DNA from: Dermanyssus gallinae
Lineage: Eukaryota; Arthropoda; Arachnida; Mesostigmata; Dermanyssidae
DNA length: 64,000 nucleotides
Reading direction: 5' to 3'
Assembly (NCBI GenBank): GCA_003439945.1
Contig: QVRM01002095.1
Location: 111,001 to 175,000, forward strand
Below, piece after piece: positions 36,958 to 49,329 of the stretch. Position numbers and translations under genes: made by a program. How positions within the stretch are numbered: position 1 is the stretch's first letter; every line of letters starts with the position of its first letter. The notes under the pieces are model-generated. The model made no database searches. It was not told where the DNA came from and saw nothing but the letters and a program-made list of their open reading frames with translations.

Positions 36958-37858
36958 GTTCGTTGTTGTTATTGGGGCCTTCGAATAGTAGTGGTGTATT
37001 GCCGTCCGGCCAACAAAGCGACGATATCGTGTTGTGCGTGTGTGCTACGCGTGCGAATGAACACCGACAAATAGTCGACAAGCATTTCCTGCTATTTGTG
37101 TAGGCACTAAAAGAGCCTTAACATGGCCGACCGCCGTACCCAGCAGCGTTGCAAAACAGCTCTATGGCTAGACCACTCGGTTCGGTGTGGTTTACGACCT
37201 CAGGGGTCTCCGTGTTTTCCGCTGGTTGCCGTCTACTTGATAAGTCTGCAAGTTTTGTCAATATCGTTAGCAGCTAAATAGAGCCTCCGAAAGTTTTAGT
37301 TAACTCTCAAAACTGGCGCGGCAGCTTTAACGCTTTGTGGAATTTCCCCAAGTGGCTCAAAAACTAAACAGGACAGTAAGGGCGAGAGAGAGAAAGCGAG
37401 AGAGAGAAAGCGACAGAGAAGAAAGGGGCAACACTTGGGCAATTTGCAGGCTCCCATGCGGGCCGCACCTGTTCATCAGTTGTTTGCTATCCATTAATCG
37501 AAAGTGACGAAAACCCGGTGTGCCTTTTCAAATAAGCGCCCTAGCACAGTGCATTCCCCTGACGCCAAATTTCAGACACTGGTGGCAAGCGTGCGGGCTG
37601 TAAGCGCTTACGGCCTCTTCCTGTGCGGCCAAAAAAGAACGACTAGGAAAACCTTTAATATTCATAAACTGCAGCCTGCTGTCTTCACCCCGTGAACGTT
37701 TGCGCCTAAGCGCCTTTACTATAGAAGCATGCGTCGTATCTATGGGCACTAAGGGTGGAGCGCATGTTTGTTAGATATGCTAACATTTGCAATCTACTGC
37801 CACTTCGATATAGAATAAAGACATTACAGTTGAAGTGACGTTAGGAGTACATGTATCG

Positions 37859-37890
<32 letters not shown>

Positions 37891-38028
37891 TTTCATTTAG
37901 CATAGTTCGGCCACCCGTTGCACCCGAACAACGGGTTTCCTCCTTCATTGGAATACGCATAGATGCCCAGATGCCCGCTCGCCCAACCGGCTGTCTAGCA
38001 AAAGATCCCCTATGGCGTTTGTCATAAG

Positions 38029-38030
<2 letters not shown>

Positions 38031-38070
<40 letters not shown>
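38031..38070. repeat. (TA)n tract
   Basis: About 40 bp of pure TA. Confidence 0.95.
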
Positions 38071-38072
<2 letters not shown>

Positions 38073-38939
38073 GCTTCTTCCCGCTGTTTTGGTCCGACCT
38101 TTTGGTGCTACAGTAAATACCTACTGCAGCCAAAGCCTATAGACTAACTCGTCAAAGAGATGTTGTGTAAGCTGCAGTGAGGGTCGTTTTTTAGTCTCAT
38201 CATCATTATCACAGTCTATCACCGGCCCACTCAGTTAGAAAATAGTCGCGCGAAGAACGGAACGTCACATTTGGCTGGTAGATTCAGGCTACTTCGAGGT
38301 ACGTAGAAGCTAATTCGCTTGGGGGAGAGGAGGGGGGTAGTCGTTGGCAACCCTTCAAGCGTTGAAGGGGTGACAACAGCGGCAACAACCGCACCTAAGA
38401 AAGAACAGCTCGAGCAAAGGGACGTGAGGCCACGCAGCATCTACGAGATTTTGGGGTGGGGCGCACGGTGAACGTTAAAACCAGGATAGGGTAACCATAA
38501 CGATCGTATTGTAGTTTTCCTCTACCGCCGCTTCTTCCAGCTAACTCATCGACGAGACGACGAAGCAAATACAAACCTCTCCAAGATCAACCGAACCCAG
38601 AAGGGAAACGCTGGCTGGCCGAGGGAAGTGAAGGCAGAGGACCCGCCAGCCTGTGGGCGTGAGAGACGGTCTGGGGCAGGAGGCGGGGGCCAGCCGAGAA
38701 GAAGAGGTACGCAAAAGAACACGAACGGAAGCCAGAGATGGAGAAAGGTGAAAGGGGGAGGGAGGAAGGCAGAAAGAGCGTCAGTGATTCGATTAAACGC
38801 GATGATATTTAATTTAGTAATTAATCGCCTAGCTTGGTGGTCGGTTGAGCCGCCCGCTGGCTAGGAAAAACTACGGAACAACACAGATAGACAGGGAGGG
38901 AAGATTTGCTCCCATCTCTCCTTTCGCAAATCACTTTCG

Positions 38940-38940
38940 A

Positions 38941-38998
<58 letters not shown>

Positions 38999-38999
38999 G
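38940..38999. repeat. Compound (TA)n(GA)n microsatellite
   Basis: TA runs of about 24 and 17 bp, separated by one TG, pass directly into about 16 bp of AG. Confidence 0.95.
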
Positions 39000-40103
39000 A
39001 CACGATGAAAAACAGGTACAAGGGATGTCGAAGTCATGTTGGTCGAATAGGGTGGTTGGGCAGAGGTAGACGAAATCGGAAGATGATGTAGTACTGCTGA
39101 GTCGTAGAGGATAAAGTGGTTCCGGGGGCGAGAGGAATTGAGTGGAGGAAGGGGTGGAAGCACGCATACACACCCTATGAAGGGTACAATTATCTACTAG
39201 TGATGTTTGGACCGCGGTAACTACGCGGTTTGCTTAAGGAGTGAAATCGTTCATACGGAAATATTAAGACGAAACGGGAAAGAGCAAAATCTGAGGAACA
39301 GGGACCGGCGGTAGTTTGTCCGGGTGGCTAACGTGATTGACGGATGTGCAAATTTGCCACGGGTAAGCAAGCTCTTAGCCCACAGAGTGTATAGTAGCAA
39401 TTGATAATTTAAAACAACTGGATGAAAAACAAAGGGTTTTTTTTATCGACAAACAGCATCTCTACTAGGGAGATAGTGCTTGACGAGATTTAATAATCCC
39501 ATGCCTGTGTATATTATTGTGCAGTCTTGACAACACGTACAGAAAATTGTAAAAGCGAACGGAGAAACGCTAAACCGAATCTAATTATTAAATCAATTCC
39601 GCCTATTTAGGCGAAAACATGTACGAATGTAATTAATAAAGCGTTGAAGAGCTCCTGGATGAAAGTAAATAAAATAACCTGTTGACCATCGTATGAGTAA
39701 AAACAGGGCTGATCGTTTAGAGTTATGCGAAAAATTGGCTCTTCAATGTCCGTATTTCTTTTTTACGTCTACTTTTGCAGCACACGCACGCCAAATATAT
39801 TAGGTACTACCGCTACTATGTTACAGGTAGCAGTACACGGCCGACACGCTTAGGTCAGAGCAACCTGTTAAATATCTTTATCGATAGTGACTGCGGTGCA
39901 GCATGCAGTTGCCACTCGGAAAGCTGCTATTAGTCTTACGTTGCTAGTATTAGACTAATACATATGCTGCAGCTGACAATAAACTCCGTACGCTACTTCA
40001 GATTGCATACGTCGTCTTAAGGCAATTTAACCCTCGCCAACATCAGGCTGTGTACAATTGATCTGTAAATGTTTATTATTAAATTGTTATTATTGAATAC
40101 TTA

Positions 40104-41393
40104 CAGGTAGTTCCATAAGTTCTTAGAATGAGCTCTTTAGAATTCGAATTTTGGCGCGCTTCCACCGCTATTAGGAACTGCAACTTTTCGACTGCTAGCA
40201 CTCAAAATATTATGGTGATTGGCCGTTGCGATTTCGTTTGATAGCTTTTCCCGTGCAACGTATCGGCGTGATTTTTAAAAATGAAGAAAAAGGAGTTTCG
40301 AGTGGTTATCAAGCATTTTTATTTCAAAGGTTGGAATGCGACCCAAGTAAAAATTGGGTTGAACGAGACGTACGGTGACTCTGCGCCATGTTTTGCCACT
40401 GTTTCCAACTGGATTAATTTGTTAAAAAGAGGTCGCAGGAGCACCGAGAATGAACTACGTCCAGGAGGCCAAAAAACGGCAACTGATGAGGAAAACATAG
40501 AGAAAGTGCGAAACATCGTTGGCACAGATAAGCGAATGAACATTAAGGAGATAGCGGAGGCATTAGGAATTAGTTTAGGTAGTGTGCATTTTATCCTATA
40601 CGAAAACTTGAAGATGAAAGAGCTCAGAGAAAAATGGCTGCCGCATTTGCTCAACCAAGGCCAAAAAAACGCGCCTGTTTTCGCTTCACAGCGAAATTTG
40701 GCCAAGATGTCGAACAATCCGTCGGATTTTTGGCGCAGATTCATGACCGTCGATGAAAGCTGGGTCCATCACTACACTCCCGAGACCCAAGAAGCATCTT
40801 GCCAATGGTGTGCACCTGATGAAGGACCTCCGAAGAGGGTGCGGACAACGGCATTGACCGGAAAGGTGATGGCTACAGTTTTTTAAGACCAACGTAGAAT
40901 AATGCTGGTCGACTACCTTGAGAGCGGTAAAACGATCACAGGAGAATATTTTGCAAGACTGTTGGACTGCCTTTAGCAAGAACTCATCGTGAAACGGCCC
41001 GCTTTGCAGAAGAAGGTTGTCCTGTTTCACCAGGACAATGCTCCTGCACACAAGTCCCGGCAAGCATCGGCAAAACTGGCCCAACTGAGGTTCGAACTTA
41101 TTGAACAACCTTCCTATTCTCCAGACCTGGCCCCCTCTGATTATTTCCTCTTCGAACATTTGAAGAATAGTCTCGGTGGAAAGCGTTTTTCCAGCAATGA
41201 AGAGGTTAAGGCTGCTGTCAATGCCTATTTTCAGTCTAAAGACGCGGAATTCTACTTAAGAGGTATAAAAGCTCTGAAATCTTGGTGGGAAAAGTGTATT
41301 GAGCATCTCGGGGAGTATATCGAATAAGATAAATTTAAAAACATGATTTGGAAAATTCTTGGTTTTCATTCTAAAAACTTATGGAACTACCTG
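40104..41393 (+). mobile_element. Mariner element, irritans-type, 1290 bp
   Basis: A complete element bounded by 28-bp terminal inverted repeats (40104-40131, starting CAGGTAGTTCCATAAG, and 41366-41393) that differ at one position. Each end is flanked by TA (40102-40103 and 41394-41395), the target duplication expected for mariner. It carries one transposase gene in the usual place, 177 bp from the 5' end and 66 bp from the 3' end. The match of the two ends and the near-complete frame indicate a fairly recent insertion. The gene is interrupted by two stops, so this copy cannot move on its own but might be mobilised in trans. Confidence 0.95.
40281..41327 (+). pseudogene. Mariner transposase with two in-frame stops
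   Basis: One frame spans 348 codons plus the final stop, the normal length of mariner transposases, with no frameshift. In-frame stops are TAA at 40884-40886 (where the family has Trp, after VMATVF) and TAG at 40974-40976. The start ATG gives MKKKEFRVVIKHFYFKGW, typical of irritans-subfamily proteins. The N-terminal helix-turn-helix regions are present. The WVPHEL linker is altered to WLPHLL. The catalytic triad is intact: D in TVDESWVHH, D in LFHQDNAPAH, and D in SPDLAPSDYFLF, with 34 residues between the last two (DD34D). The C-terminus (YLRGIKALKSWWEKCIEHLG) is complete. Only the two stops clearly disable it. Confidence 0.95.
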
Positions 41394-41601
41394 TATTATT
41401 AAATTATATATTACTGCAGTGTCCGCCGTTCTATGGTACTAAGTCGTTCAACGTATGTTGCAGTTATTGCTTAAACAAATGAAATAAATCAAACTGGGCA
41501 GGTATCAGAGAGGTAGCAGAAACCAACCGATATTAGACAACTATCAGTACTATGTCTGTCGTTCGTCGAGATGTCCTTGTTTGCTGCCAATGCTACAAGT
41601 T

Positions 41602-41604
<3 letters not shown>

Positions 41605-41673
<69 letters not shown>
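41605..41673. repeat. (TA)n tract
   Basis: About 69 bp of TA with a TG interruption near 41663, 210 bp downstream of the mariner element. Confidence 0.95.
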
Positions 41674-42224
41674 CACACCTATATATGAATATATATACTG
41701 ATCAAAGTACCAGCGGTCACGGATTGGGTACTTGTTTGTTGTTGCTGTCGTCGTTGTAGCTTTTACCGGGGGGGTTCGGGAAAACGGCGAAGGGGTCACA
41801 GATGACGGGGAACTCGGTCAAGCGGGAAGTGGTTCACTGTTTTCGCACGTTCGTGAGCGTGATTGAGCATTTTCCGACGGTCGAATCGATTGCCATGATT
41901 GGTTACGCGAACCTCACATGCAGCGAGTGCTCCGCCAGGAGGGCAACACACACACACACTCACATGCACAGCAAGCCCGCCCTGACCAACCACGCCGCCA
42001 TCAATATCAATCACAGGACATTTAATCTCTGTCTCTCGCTCGTCTGATGAGCTAACCGATGTAAACGACCCCGCCCGTAGGCCCGTGTAGCGAGTTCGGG
42101 CCGTCAGCTTCAATTGAACGGTTCCGATCGCTGGCGCTGGACTGGACGGCGAGCGGCCTGAATCTGTTACGTCATTGGCATTGTAGTGCTGGTGATGGTC
42201 GGCATCGCCGCCACCATCGTCCTC

Positions 42225-42270
42225 GACGATGATGATGATGATGATGTTATTATTATTATTATTATTATTA
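42225..42270. repeat. Compound (GAT)n(TTA)n microsatellite
   Basis: Seven GAT units run directly into eight TTA units, 90 bp upstream of the mariner-type relic. Confidence 0.9.
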
Positions 42271-42361
42271 GATAAAACCAGCCTTCCTAAGGCAGCGCAT
42301 CGCCTCAGAAGTTCAGCGTGGCAAGGCGAGAATGATTCTTCTTTAGGAACTGATGTATGTA

Positions 42362-42700
42362 CGAGGGCGGATCAGCACGTTCTAGTACTTTGAATTTGCG
42401 GTCAGACCGAAACCATCAAGGTCTGCCGGTTTGTTCTGCCCAGAAGCGCCAGCAACAACCGGGTGAAATTTCACGCTTATCGGTGACGGTGTTTATGTTT
42501 GAGTTTTTAAGTGGCATCTTTTAAGGACTCTAAAATAGAGGAGAAACGAATCTGCACCAAGTTTTGTGTGATAGACCAAATCATATGTTCTAAAGTGGTG
42601 GGTGGAGACATCACAAACTGCTTATGGTGATCAAGCTGTATCCCAAAACACTGTCTATGGGTGGTGCCGTCGTTCCCATGGAATTGAAGGCACACTTTTT
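42362..42700 (+). pseudogene. Mariner-type transposase relic (N-terminal part)
   Basis: A frame from 42511 reads SKIEEKRICTKFCV, the start of the mariner-related proteins that begin EQRxxIKFCxKLGKTA. After a frame change (42620 on) it reads AYGDQAVSQNTVYGWCRR, a very clear match to the helix-turn-helix AYGDxAxSxxxVxxWxxRF block. The rest is scrambled. A TA followed by CGAGGGCGGATCAGCACG at 42360-42379, about 150 bp upstream, looks like the inverted-repeat end of this kind of element. No 3' end was found. It differs from the irritans copy at 40104. Confidence 0.65.
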
Positions 42701-43673
42701 CAAGACTATAAATGACCTAAAGAAATCTTCGCATTTCGAAGGGAACAAAAACACTTTGGAAAATTATGTAAACATACTTTCGTATAAATACGCATCCGAA
42801 CTTTTGATCCGCCTTTAAGAAGTTTAATCTGTACATTTACTGGCTGACAAAATATTTATTATTATTATTACTCGGCCGAATGCACATGTATTCAATCGCT
42901 CGTCCATCTCACGGTGCTGGCCTTTTCTAGATGATTTCACACTAGAGTACGAGATAGGGTGCTATTAATTAACAAGTCTGCGAATACGGCGATCACTACA
43001 ACGAGTTCTCCTAGCTAGAACAAGTGTTGTTGCGTTCAGATTCTTCGGCGTGCCGAGCGGGGAAGGGTTATGTGGTGACAAGCACTTATCGCCAGGCGGA
43101 AAACGTGCATCTACCGAGAGACAGTTGTTCGCAAAGTACGTCCACCATCGAGGATAAGTATAATGTTATTTGGTGACGGTTATTATGAAAAATTTTTTTG
43201 AATGATTTTTTAATAATCATGTTATGATTGCTATTTATTGAACAGCGATCAAATTATCGTGCTATCAGTGGTGAAGCGTCTCACACGTTGGTGATACAGA
43301 GTGTATCTAGAGGGAAGACGACACCTTACGATTATCGCCACTACGTATCTTGAATTGAGTTAAAGAAGCCACTATTGGGGAGTGATCATTAACAAGTTTC
43401 ATCGCGAACTAGTTCAGATGCCCCGTTTAGATGCTCCGGTGATCAGAGAAAGTTGAAAAATAGAAAAAGCTAGGCCCTTAAAATTCTTTAATAACTGTCC
43501 ACGTTTTTACCAGTTAGTCAACTGGTTGTAATAATACTATAATACAAGCCTATATATGCATATTTATATGTATGCATATGGCATATACATTTGCTTATAT
43601 ATAAAATATGTATGTATATATGCATATAGCCACACATACGTATATATACATAAATATGGGTTTGTTTACATCC

Positions 43674-43674
<1 letters not shown>

Positions 43675-43713
<39 letters not shown>
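43675..43713. repeat. (TA)n tract
   Basis: About 39 bp of TA inside a longer (TA/TG/CA)-rich region from 43550 to 43760. Confidence 0.95.
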
Positions 43714-43715
<2 letters not shown>

Positions 43716-46700
43716 TACATACATATATCCAGACACACATACACAAGCATGCCTACCTTCCGACCTATGTACGTAAGCTAAAGAAACCAGCGGTATTCAA
43801 GATAATCATCCTAACTCTAATCAAAAGAACGGTAATCTTTTCGGAGGGCGAAAGCGCGTTTTTAATATTCTTAGTGTTGCTGCTCTACGGGCTAACATTA
43901 ACAACGGCAGCCTGCGGGCGGTGTGCAGCGGCCAGCGGGGCTCACAATGAGTTTGATTCAGCGTTGAGAGTAGATAAAGGAGTTTGACTATATAGACGAA
44001 CGACGCTGCACACGACGGCACACGGCGCACGTTAAATATTCATACCCATACCACAACCACTCCCAGGAGCGCGCGCAGAAGCGTTCTACCTGTCTATCGG
44101 CTCGATGTGTACGCTCGTGTTGGTGTGCCACCTAGGCCCGCCTCAGAGACGGGAACGGGATGGCAACTACGACGCAACCGGGATGCGGGGCTTGGGCTGC
44201 GGGACGCGAGGCACGCGCCCCAGGACAGCATACAGAATAGCTGAGCCCCAGCTATAGATGCCAACCCCCCCCCTCCAACCGCCCCATTTCTTCCCCCGTA
44301 ACATGCCCCATGAAGAGCAACACATCGTCGCACAGGCGGTGTGTGATGATGGTGGCAATGGTTATGGTGTCAGTATGGCCAGGTAGAATCAATTTTAGGT
44401 AGTCGGCTCAAGCAAGTTAGCCAGACAGAGACACAACTATCGCTCTCTCTCCATACTACCCCCCCCCCTCTCACTCATGCGCTATCTCTTTCACTCTCTC
44501 TCTGCCTATAACGCCTAAGAATAGCGGACATCCCAGAAAGTTTTCAACCCGAGCCAGAGTTCTCAGTGGGCGGCGGCAGCGACGGACAAAGGTAGCAGAG
44601 CAAAGATTCTTCTTGGGCTATACCCCCCCCCCACGCACACACTGCCCAAGGAGGGGGGTTAGTTTAAGAAAAAGGACCCGAGGCCGCAACCATTGGCCGG
44701 CTACTTCGTCGCCCGGACGCCCTTTAAACACATATGGGTGTGTGTGTGTGTGTATATGTATATGCATATGGGTACATATATCTATGTGGAAGTGTCTGTG
44801 TTCGTACGTATGTGCTCGCCTTCTACCCCGCGTGTATGTAATAGTAAAACCAAAAAAGAGAAGAAAGAAAAAGAAAAACTAAACACCACAGGGGTGGCCG
44901 TATCCCTGACGTTACCTAGCTGGCCATCGTCAAGAAGAATAGAGTTGCTGAGCTGCTGCTGGTGCTGCTGCTGTTGCCGCTGAATGGAGACGACTCAGAG
45001 CAAACGTGGCCGTAGTAGGTATGCGTAGTACGAGTCTTAGCAATCGTGATTAAAGTAGCAGTAGCAGTAGTAGTAGAATTAATAACTATTATTATTGACA
45101 GAGTCACAAAGAGGTGCAAAAAGTAGGCAAAGACGCCATGACAGCAATAAACGAAAAGCGCGATCTAGTCGATGGATTTGGGAAAAAGGACAGAGAGTCG
45201 GTAAAGGCTCGAGAAAAAGAATTAAAAGTTTCCACCAGGACAGCAAGGTGGCCACCACCACCTACCTACGCGTGGCATTGATGACACACACATATATATA
45301 TATATATATGCATAGGTGCAGGCATGCGAATCGGGTTTGTGTTACTGGCTGCTGCCCACGCCCAGCAATCAACAACTAAAAAACGAGAAACCAGGGGAAA
45401 GTGATAATAATGAGCATCGTTGGACAGCATCCTGGTTGTTGTTAGTGGTGGTGGTGGTTTGTTGTTGTGGTTGTTGTTGTTGTTGTTGTTATTGTTCCTG
45501 TTGTTACTGCTGTTGCCGCCGTTAAAACAGCCGATGTCGGCCATTGTTCGCCGTGTTCGGGAGGAGTTTAGTTGTGCGCGTTCATATTCTACACCATCTA
45601 TGACAATACGCAACAACAGCTTCTTTCCTGGTTTGCCCTCTCTCTCTTTTTCGGCTACTCTTCATTTTGGCAGATACCGTCCGGGAAATCTTCGGTCGTG
45701 CAGATGATGCACACCATACATACACACGAAATATGTTCAAAAAGTTCAATAATTTCGTTACGCAACTTAGATGCGTAGATATATAGCCCGGCGCGTTTTA
45801 CACTTCAGAAAATTAGACTCAAACTATAATAAGCAATACTTCTGTTCAAATGGCTCTTTCTTTGACACCATGGCTATAGGTATGTCGATATGTAGTCAAT
45901 GCAAGGTACACACAACGGTATCTTCCTAGCTTTTATGAGCCACACCGTACAGGACTTTCAAAACCAGGCAGCGGGTGGCGGCGTGAACTGTGTAGCTAGT
46001 GTGCAATACTTCGATGGTTTTTGGTGTGCTCGATCGCAGGTCCGATCCTGGGTGAGGCAACCTATTTCGAACGTGTCAGGGGTGCATACGAAAACGCACT
46101 AGGAAAAGATGACACATTTAGGCTTAAAGCCATGGTCAATTCATGTCATTTTACAACAATAAAGGAGCAGCATTTAATTTACTTGGTCAGCCTTGAAAAT
46201 ATTTGTAGCATTCAATTTCAATGTGACAATGTGTCTCAAATGCTTCCTGAAATTCTAAATCCTTTCTTCACCCACTGAACGAAAAACTTCTAGTAAGACA
46301 TGACATTGACCGTAACAAACCATCTCCCGGAACGAGCCCGCTGATGTTCGTTGCCGCTCCCGTTCAACCCGCATGCCGGACCGATTCTGATGACATTTTC
46401 CTCTCACCCTATCTAATTTCTGCTCTCTCTCTCTCTCTCCCCCTGCCCTTTCGCCCCTTCTGCCCAGAGCAAAATTAGCAACAAACAGCAACAAATATCG
46501 AGTCATTGAGACGAACATTTGCATGTTTATATGCATACAGACCACGTCAATGTTCCCGCACCCCACTACACATTTGGCTGGCGCGTATGCATATAGTATA
46601 TGGGTGTGTGTGCGTGTGTAAAAATCGACGCTATCCGACACATATTCGGGCTCTTGCCCTTCAACCTCGTCCTGTCAGCCCTCGCTTTCCTCTCTCTCCC

Positions 46701-46766
46701 CAGATGCCCCTCTCGCTTTCTCTCTCTCTTCCCAACCCCCTTCTCTCTCTCTCTCTCTGCTTTTCT
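43714..46766. other. Non-coding stretch
   Basis: This includes C-rich runs (44264-44272, 44460-44469, 44626-44633), (TG)n at 44736-44751, (TTG)n at 45458-45492 and (CT)n at 46425-46440. Frames of up to about 150 codons follow repeats. No gene is supported. Confidence 0.4.
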
Positions 46767-46768
46767 AG

Positions 46769-46848
46769 AGACGACAAAGGAAGAAGATCAGTCTCAATCT
46801 ACCACAACTAACCAAGTGCTGGCCGCTGTGACGCTGCTGCTGTTCTGA
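46769..46848 (+). CDS. Candidate 3' terminal coding exon
   Basis: A long pyrimidine tract ends in CTTTTCTAG (AG at 46767-46768), a strong 3' splice site. The frame after it reads TTKEEDQSQSTTTNQ, then VLAAVTLLLF and TGA at 46846-46848. An AATAAA follows 65 bp later (46913-46918), so the arrangement acceptor, stop, poly(A) signal is that of a last exon. A Ser/Thr-rich stretch followed by a short hydrophobic C-terminus hints at a membrane tail or GPI-type signal, but 10-12 residues are short for either. Other frames in the exon hit stops within 15-21 codons. Upstream exons are not identified. Confidence 0.3.
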
Positions 46849-46912
46849 CTGCTACCGCTTCGTCTACCCTTCTTTCATTGGTTTATGGTTAACGAAGATG
46901 GGACGATAACAC

Positions 46913-46918
46913 AATAAA
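46913..46918 (+). terminator. Possible poly(A) signal AATAAA
   Basis: AATAAA lies 65 bp after the stop of the candidate terminal exon 46769-46848, in sequence that is not especially AT-rich. Confidence 0.35.
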
Positions 46919-47325
46919 ATCACTCAATCAGAGAGCTGTGTTGCTCGGCGCCGTCATCGTCGTCGTCGTCCCTCAGCTCACCTCACCTCAACTCAACCCT
47001 CAAAGCAAGCCCATCTACGAGAGGAGATATCTACGATGAACCGACGAAGCGTATCGGCCGCGTTAGCCTCGACTCATCCTCGGTATCCATCGGCTATATG
47101 TGTCTCTCTGTCTGTCTGTCTATTTGTCTATTTGCCTAGGGAGCTGGCCCGCGGTTGAATACTACTACTACTACTACTACGCGGGTGCTGCTTTTCAGGG
47201 CGCGGTCTAATTTGTGTTGTTTTTCTCCTCTTCTTTTACGATCACATTCTATTCTCTATTCAGCACTGTGCAAGCAACTATTAATGGATCGACTGAGATA
47301 AGTTACATGAAATGCGCCGGTGGTA

Positions 47326-47326
<1 letters not shown>

Positions 47327-47388
<62 letters not shown>

Positions 47389-47392
47389 TATT
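47327..47392. repeat. (TA)n tract
   Basis: About 66 bp of TA with one CA interruption. Confidence 0.95.
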
Positions 47393-48049
47393 CACGGTGT
47401 CTTAGTGCAATTAAATTTTAAATCTTTTTTGAGGGAACCTTAACGAGAAATACAGTACAGTGGGTGTGCAGGGCGAAAATTGCTACCCGAGGCAACAAGC
47501 TGACCCCCTGGTTCTCTTAAAGATGTCGTACGTCAGCGATATGTATTTACAAGTGACACTGTATCTATAGAGGTACAGTGGAGTCAGGGCGATTCAACTC
47601 CATACCGCGCAATACGCCCACAAACGTATATCGAGATGAATTAGCGGCATCACAAAGAGAATCATGCGTCGCATAATAGGCCGCACGGCTTGATCAGCTT
47701 AACTTTACGGAAATAATGCCCTGAAACCACTGAAAACAACCCAGCTTAATATTTCAATTCGCATACCGACAGTGGTCATTGTAATTTATATATATATTTT
47801 TTTATCTATGTACTCAATTTTAAATTAAAAATTTGCAAACCTTAAGGAAATGTGTATGTTGGCATTGCTACTTGCCAGGCTAGGTCAGCCACTTGCTCTA
47901 ATCTAACTCCAAGGCGTGAGCCGGGCCTTAAAAGACAGAGTATTTGTCTAGGCATATAGTCATCAGTCAGTTGTCAAACTAAGTGCATATTGGTGTACAC
48001 ATGGTCCTGTGCATCATTCTAAGCATAAGCAGCTGCAATTTATTTTCCC

Positions 48050-48081
<32 letters not shown>

Positions 48082-48452
48082 GTTTTGCACAAAAAAACAA
48101 ATAATAGGATTCGCTTCATGCCAGTGCTCTTTATATAGGGTTGCGTGTTTCATAGTAAAAATCGATTTCAAGTGTCCACCACAATATATCGCATATAGCG
48201 GGCTACTTCAAATTGAAGGTTGTCGCTACAGTCGCGAATATTCGACTGGCTGATGAGACATACATGGCAGGAGGGCCTCATAGAGAAACGATTGTACCGC
48301 AGAAATGTTGGGCGGACGGAGGGGATGTTGTCATGCAAAACGAGTCAACTACGTGACTACGAAACCAACAGAATTCATACGAAACGTCATGAATATAATT
48401 CGAACTTTCTAGTTTTTGCTGCTGTAGTCGAGCCCAATATGTTGGCTTTCAC

Positions 48453-48455
<3 letters not shown>

Positions 48456-48529
<74 letters not shown>

Positions 48530-48537
48530 TATATATA
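48456..48537. repeat. (TA)n tract
   Basis: About 82 bp, among the longest TA tracts here, and directly abutting the left arm of the long inverted repeat. Confidence 0.95.
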
Positions 48538-48900
48538 TAATTAAGGTTGAGAGTTAAGAGTATATGTCTTATAACAGAAACATGCATGCAGGCCACACAC
48601 AGTAAGGGCAAAAAGCTTGGACGTCCGTGTCCTATGGTATTGATGTTATTATTGTTATATGTACATACGGGTTTGCACAATACATGTAGCACCACGTGAA
48701 TGCTTTTGCTAGTAAATTCTATCGAGGCTTAATTATTTAACTTTTTTGGCAACGGAGAGAGTTATGAGGCAATGGTCTTATTTTTCTGCTGCGATACACT
48801 TCAGTGTGGGTCTAATGAGAAGGTACGCGTTCGCGCGTACAGACAGATCTAGCCCTATGGATAAATTAATTAACAATAAAGAATATTTTCTCGACCTCTA
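48538..48900 (+). repeat. Long inverted repeat, left arm (363 bp)
   Basis: This 363-bp arm begins TAATTAAGGTTGAGAG and ends TTTTCTCGACCTCTA. It pairs with 48967-49329 over its full length with three mismatches that I can see (near 48712, 48817 and 48882) and no indel, about 99% identity. Nothing recognisable is encoded; the 83-codon frame inside (48746-48997) reads into the spacer and is not protein-like. No transposase or terminal motif of a known family is seen. Confidence 0.95.
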
Positions 48901-48966
48901 TATATATATATATATACATACATACATACATATAAATATACCTAAATCTAGCCTAATTCAATCTGG
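48901..48966. repeat. Spacer of the long inverted repeat
   Basis: 66 bp beginning with about 16 bp of TA, then CATA repeats, then unique sequence. It would be the loop if the arms fold on themselves. Confidence 0.9.
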
Positions 48967-49329
48967 TAGAGGTCGAGAAAATATTATTTATTGTTAATTA
49001 ATTTATCCATAGGGCTAGATCTGTCTGTACGCGCGAACGCGTACCCTCTCATTAGACCCACACTGAAGTGTATCGCAGCAGAAAAATAAGACCATTGCCT
49101 CATAACTCTCTCCGTTGCCAAAAAAGTTAAATAATTAAGCCTCGATAGAATTTAATAGCAAAAGCATTCACGTGGTGCTACATGTATTGTGCAAACCCGT
49201 ATGTACATATAACAATAATAACATCAATACCATAGGACACGGACGTCCAAGCTTTTTGCCCTTACTGTGTGTGGCCTGCATGCATGTTTCTGTTATAAGA
49301 CATATACTCTTAACTCTCAACCTTAATTA
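48967..49329 (-). repeat. Long inverted repeat, right arm (363 bp)
   Basis: Reverse complement of 48538-48900, equal in length with three mismatches. The outer end is followed by unique sequence (GAACAACAAC), whereas the left arm is bordered by a (TA)n tract. The outermost bases (TAATTA) are themselves palindromic, so a target duplication cannot be told apart from arm sequence. Confidence 0.95.

Larger units (their letters stand above)
36958..40103. other. Non-coding stretch with (TA)n tracts
   Basis: This contains GAGAGA purine repeats (37384-37414), three (TA)n tracts (37859-37887, 38031-38070, 38940-38982) and AT-rich DNA leading to the mariner element. No coding region is supported. Confidence 0.45.

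Noticed and set aside
48746..48997. 83-codon frame inside the long inverted repeat
   Set aside because: It crosses arm and (TA)n spacer, gives YIYIYIH repeats and has no protein-like composition.
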